23,805 bases of DNA, taken from an uncultured Bacillota bacterium. GTDB lineage: Bacteria > Bacillota > Clostridia > Caldicoprobacterales > UBA3941. Shown piece by piece: positions 22,907 to 23,805 of the stretch (within the stretch, counting starts at the first letter, position 1; each line of letters begins with the position of its first letter). The stretch covers positions 1 to 23,805 of the forward strand of contig CALGOY010000175.1 of assembly GCA_937960725.1 (NCBI GenBank), written 5' to 3'. Under the pieces are notes generated by a model. It searched no databases. It was not told the DNA's origin and saw only the letters and a program-made list of their open reading frames with translations. Both the position numbers and the translations under genes were made by a program.

Positions 22907-23805
22907 TTTTTTTATCTCCTCTTCTCAGTTTTTCTATATATACCATAAGCACAGAAATATCCGCTGGGGATACTCCAGATATTCTGGATGCCTGCCCTAT
23001 TGATGAAGGCCTTGCAGCCTTCAATTTTTGTCTGGCTTCTGTACGCAAACCATTTATCCTGTCATAGTCTATCCAATCAGGTATAAGCCGCCTTTCCATC
23101 TTTTTAAATTGGGCTGCTTGCTTCATCTGCTTTTCTATATACCCTTCGTACTTAATGGATACTTCAATTTCTTCCTTCTCCTGCCTCAACAGATCTCTAC
23201 CCCGGCCTGTTAGATTTATAATGTCATCGTAGCCTATCTCCGGCCTCTTTAGAAGTTCATATAGGGTTACGCCGCTTTTTATTGGTGAAGTTCCCTTCTT
23301 CTTAAGATATTCTATAACTTCATCGGTGGGGGATAGCACGAATTCCTTTAGCTCTGCTATCTCCTTATTTATCCTTTCCATCTTTCTCATATAGAAATCA
23401 TATCTTTCATCGCTGACTAGCCCAACCTTCCTGCCTATCTCCGTAAGCCTAATATCAGCGTTATCCTGCCTTAATAGAAGCCTATATTCGGCCCTTGACG
23501 TCATCATCCGATAGGGCTCATTAGTCCCCTTTGTTACGAGATCATCTATTAAAACTCCAATATAGGCCTGGGATCTGTCCAATATAACGGGTTCTTCGCC
23601 CCTTATATATTGAACCGCATTGATGCCAGCTATAATGCCCTGACCGGCAGCCTCTTCATATCCAGAGCTTCCATTAATTTGGCCAGCAAAGAACAATCCT
23701 TCTATATCCTTACTCTCCAGCGACAGTTTAAGCTGCTGTGGATCTATACAATCATACTCAATGGCGTATGCAGGCCTCATAATCTCTACATTCTCCAATC
23801 CCGGA
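22896..23805 (-). CDS. mnmG: tRNA uridine-5-carboxymethylaminomethyl modification enzyme MnmG (GidA), C-terminal part
   Basis: MnmG is an FAD enzyme that acts with MnmE to modify the wobble uridine of several tRNAs. About 300 C-terminal residues of a normally 620-630-residue protein are in the window, and the frame continues past the right edge. It opens with [18 protein letters not shown]. The conserved [19 protein letters not shown], a segment with [20 protein letters not shown], and the C-terminal tRNA/MnmE-binding region with [15 protein letters not shown] and [23 protein letters not shown] follow. A TTG at 23798 is only an internal codon and not a start. rsmG starts inside its last codons. 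Confidence 0.97.
   Translation of the reverse strand, partial: PGLENVEIMRPAYAIEYDCIDPQQLKLSLESKDIEGLFFAGQINGSSGYEEAAGQGIIAGINAVQYIRGEEPVILDRSQAYIGVLIDDLVTKGTNEPYRMMTSRAEYRLLLRQDNADIRLTEIGRKVGLVSDERYDFYMRKMERINKEIAELKEFVLSPTDEVIEYLKKKGTSPIKSGVTLYELLKRPEIGYDDIINLTGRGRDLLRQEKEEIEVSIKYEGYIEKQMKQAAQFKKMERRLIPDWIDYDRINGLRTEARQKLKAARPSSIGQASRISGVSPADISVLMVYIEKLRRGDKKSES

Overview
The window is chromosomal DNA from a moderately AT-rich, endospore-forming Firmicute, most likely class Clostridia. The evidence is the strong purine-rich ribosome binding sites, a GerA-type germinant receptor operon, a YyaC-type spore protease, a Bacillus-like glutamine synthetase, and the gene order mnmG-rsmG-noc-parA-parB found beside the replication origin of B. 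subtilis and its relatives. I cannot name the genus. If the order is conserved, oriC lies beyond the right edge. Minus-strand genes would then run with the leftward replication fork, and the plus-strand blocks would run head-on.

Layout. 1-3911 (minus): a truncated MscS-type channel, a class I glutamine amidotransferase of the gamma-glutamyl-GABA hydrolase family, glnA with its own promoter, and nagA. 4062-8101 (plus): a sigma-G-like promoter and a tricistronic germinant receptor operon. Its A subunit is cut in two by an in-frame amber codon. 8121-12008 (minus): a MoxR ATPase, a DUF58 protein and a DUF4129-type membrane protein, then an unrecognised 110-residue protein whose leader contains an anti-Shine-Dalgarno arm and a competing hairpin. 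12135-16750 (plus): an MFS transporter, an unrecognised secreted and anchored TPR-like protein, a YegS/DagK-type lipid kinase, a DUF4446 protein and a small YkuS/UPF0180-like protein. 16719-17306 (minus): yyaC, overlapping the previous gene tail to tail. 17489-19329 (plus): a membrane-anchored propeller-like protein and a CvpA-family protein. 19344-23805 (minus): two perfect parS sites, then parB, parA, noc, rsmG and the 3' part of mnmG.

How the genes fit together. The right end is a chromosome segregation and nucleoid occlusion module. ParB loads on the adjacent parS pair, ParA is its ATPase partner, and Noc is a ParB paralogue carrying the Noc set of DNA-specificity residues. The middle holds spore-related functions. 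The left end is nitrogen and amino-sugar metabolism. The most unusual features are the amber-split germinant receptor gene and two leaders in which the Shine-Dalgarno sequence is part of an RNA stem: a two-state switch at 8457-8520 and a terminator-like hairpin at 16397-16440. No tRNA, rRNA, CRISPR array or insertion sequence was seen. No gene-free stretch exceeds 300 bases.
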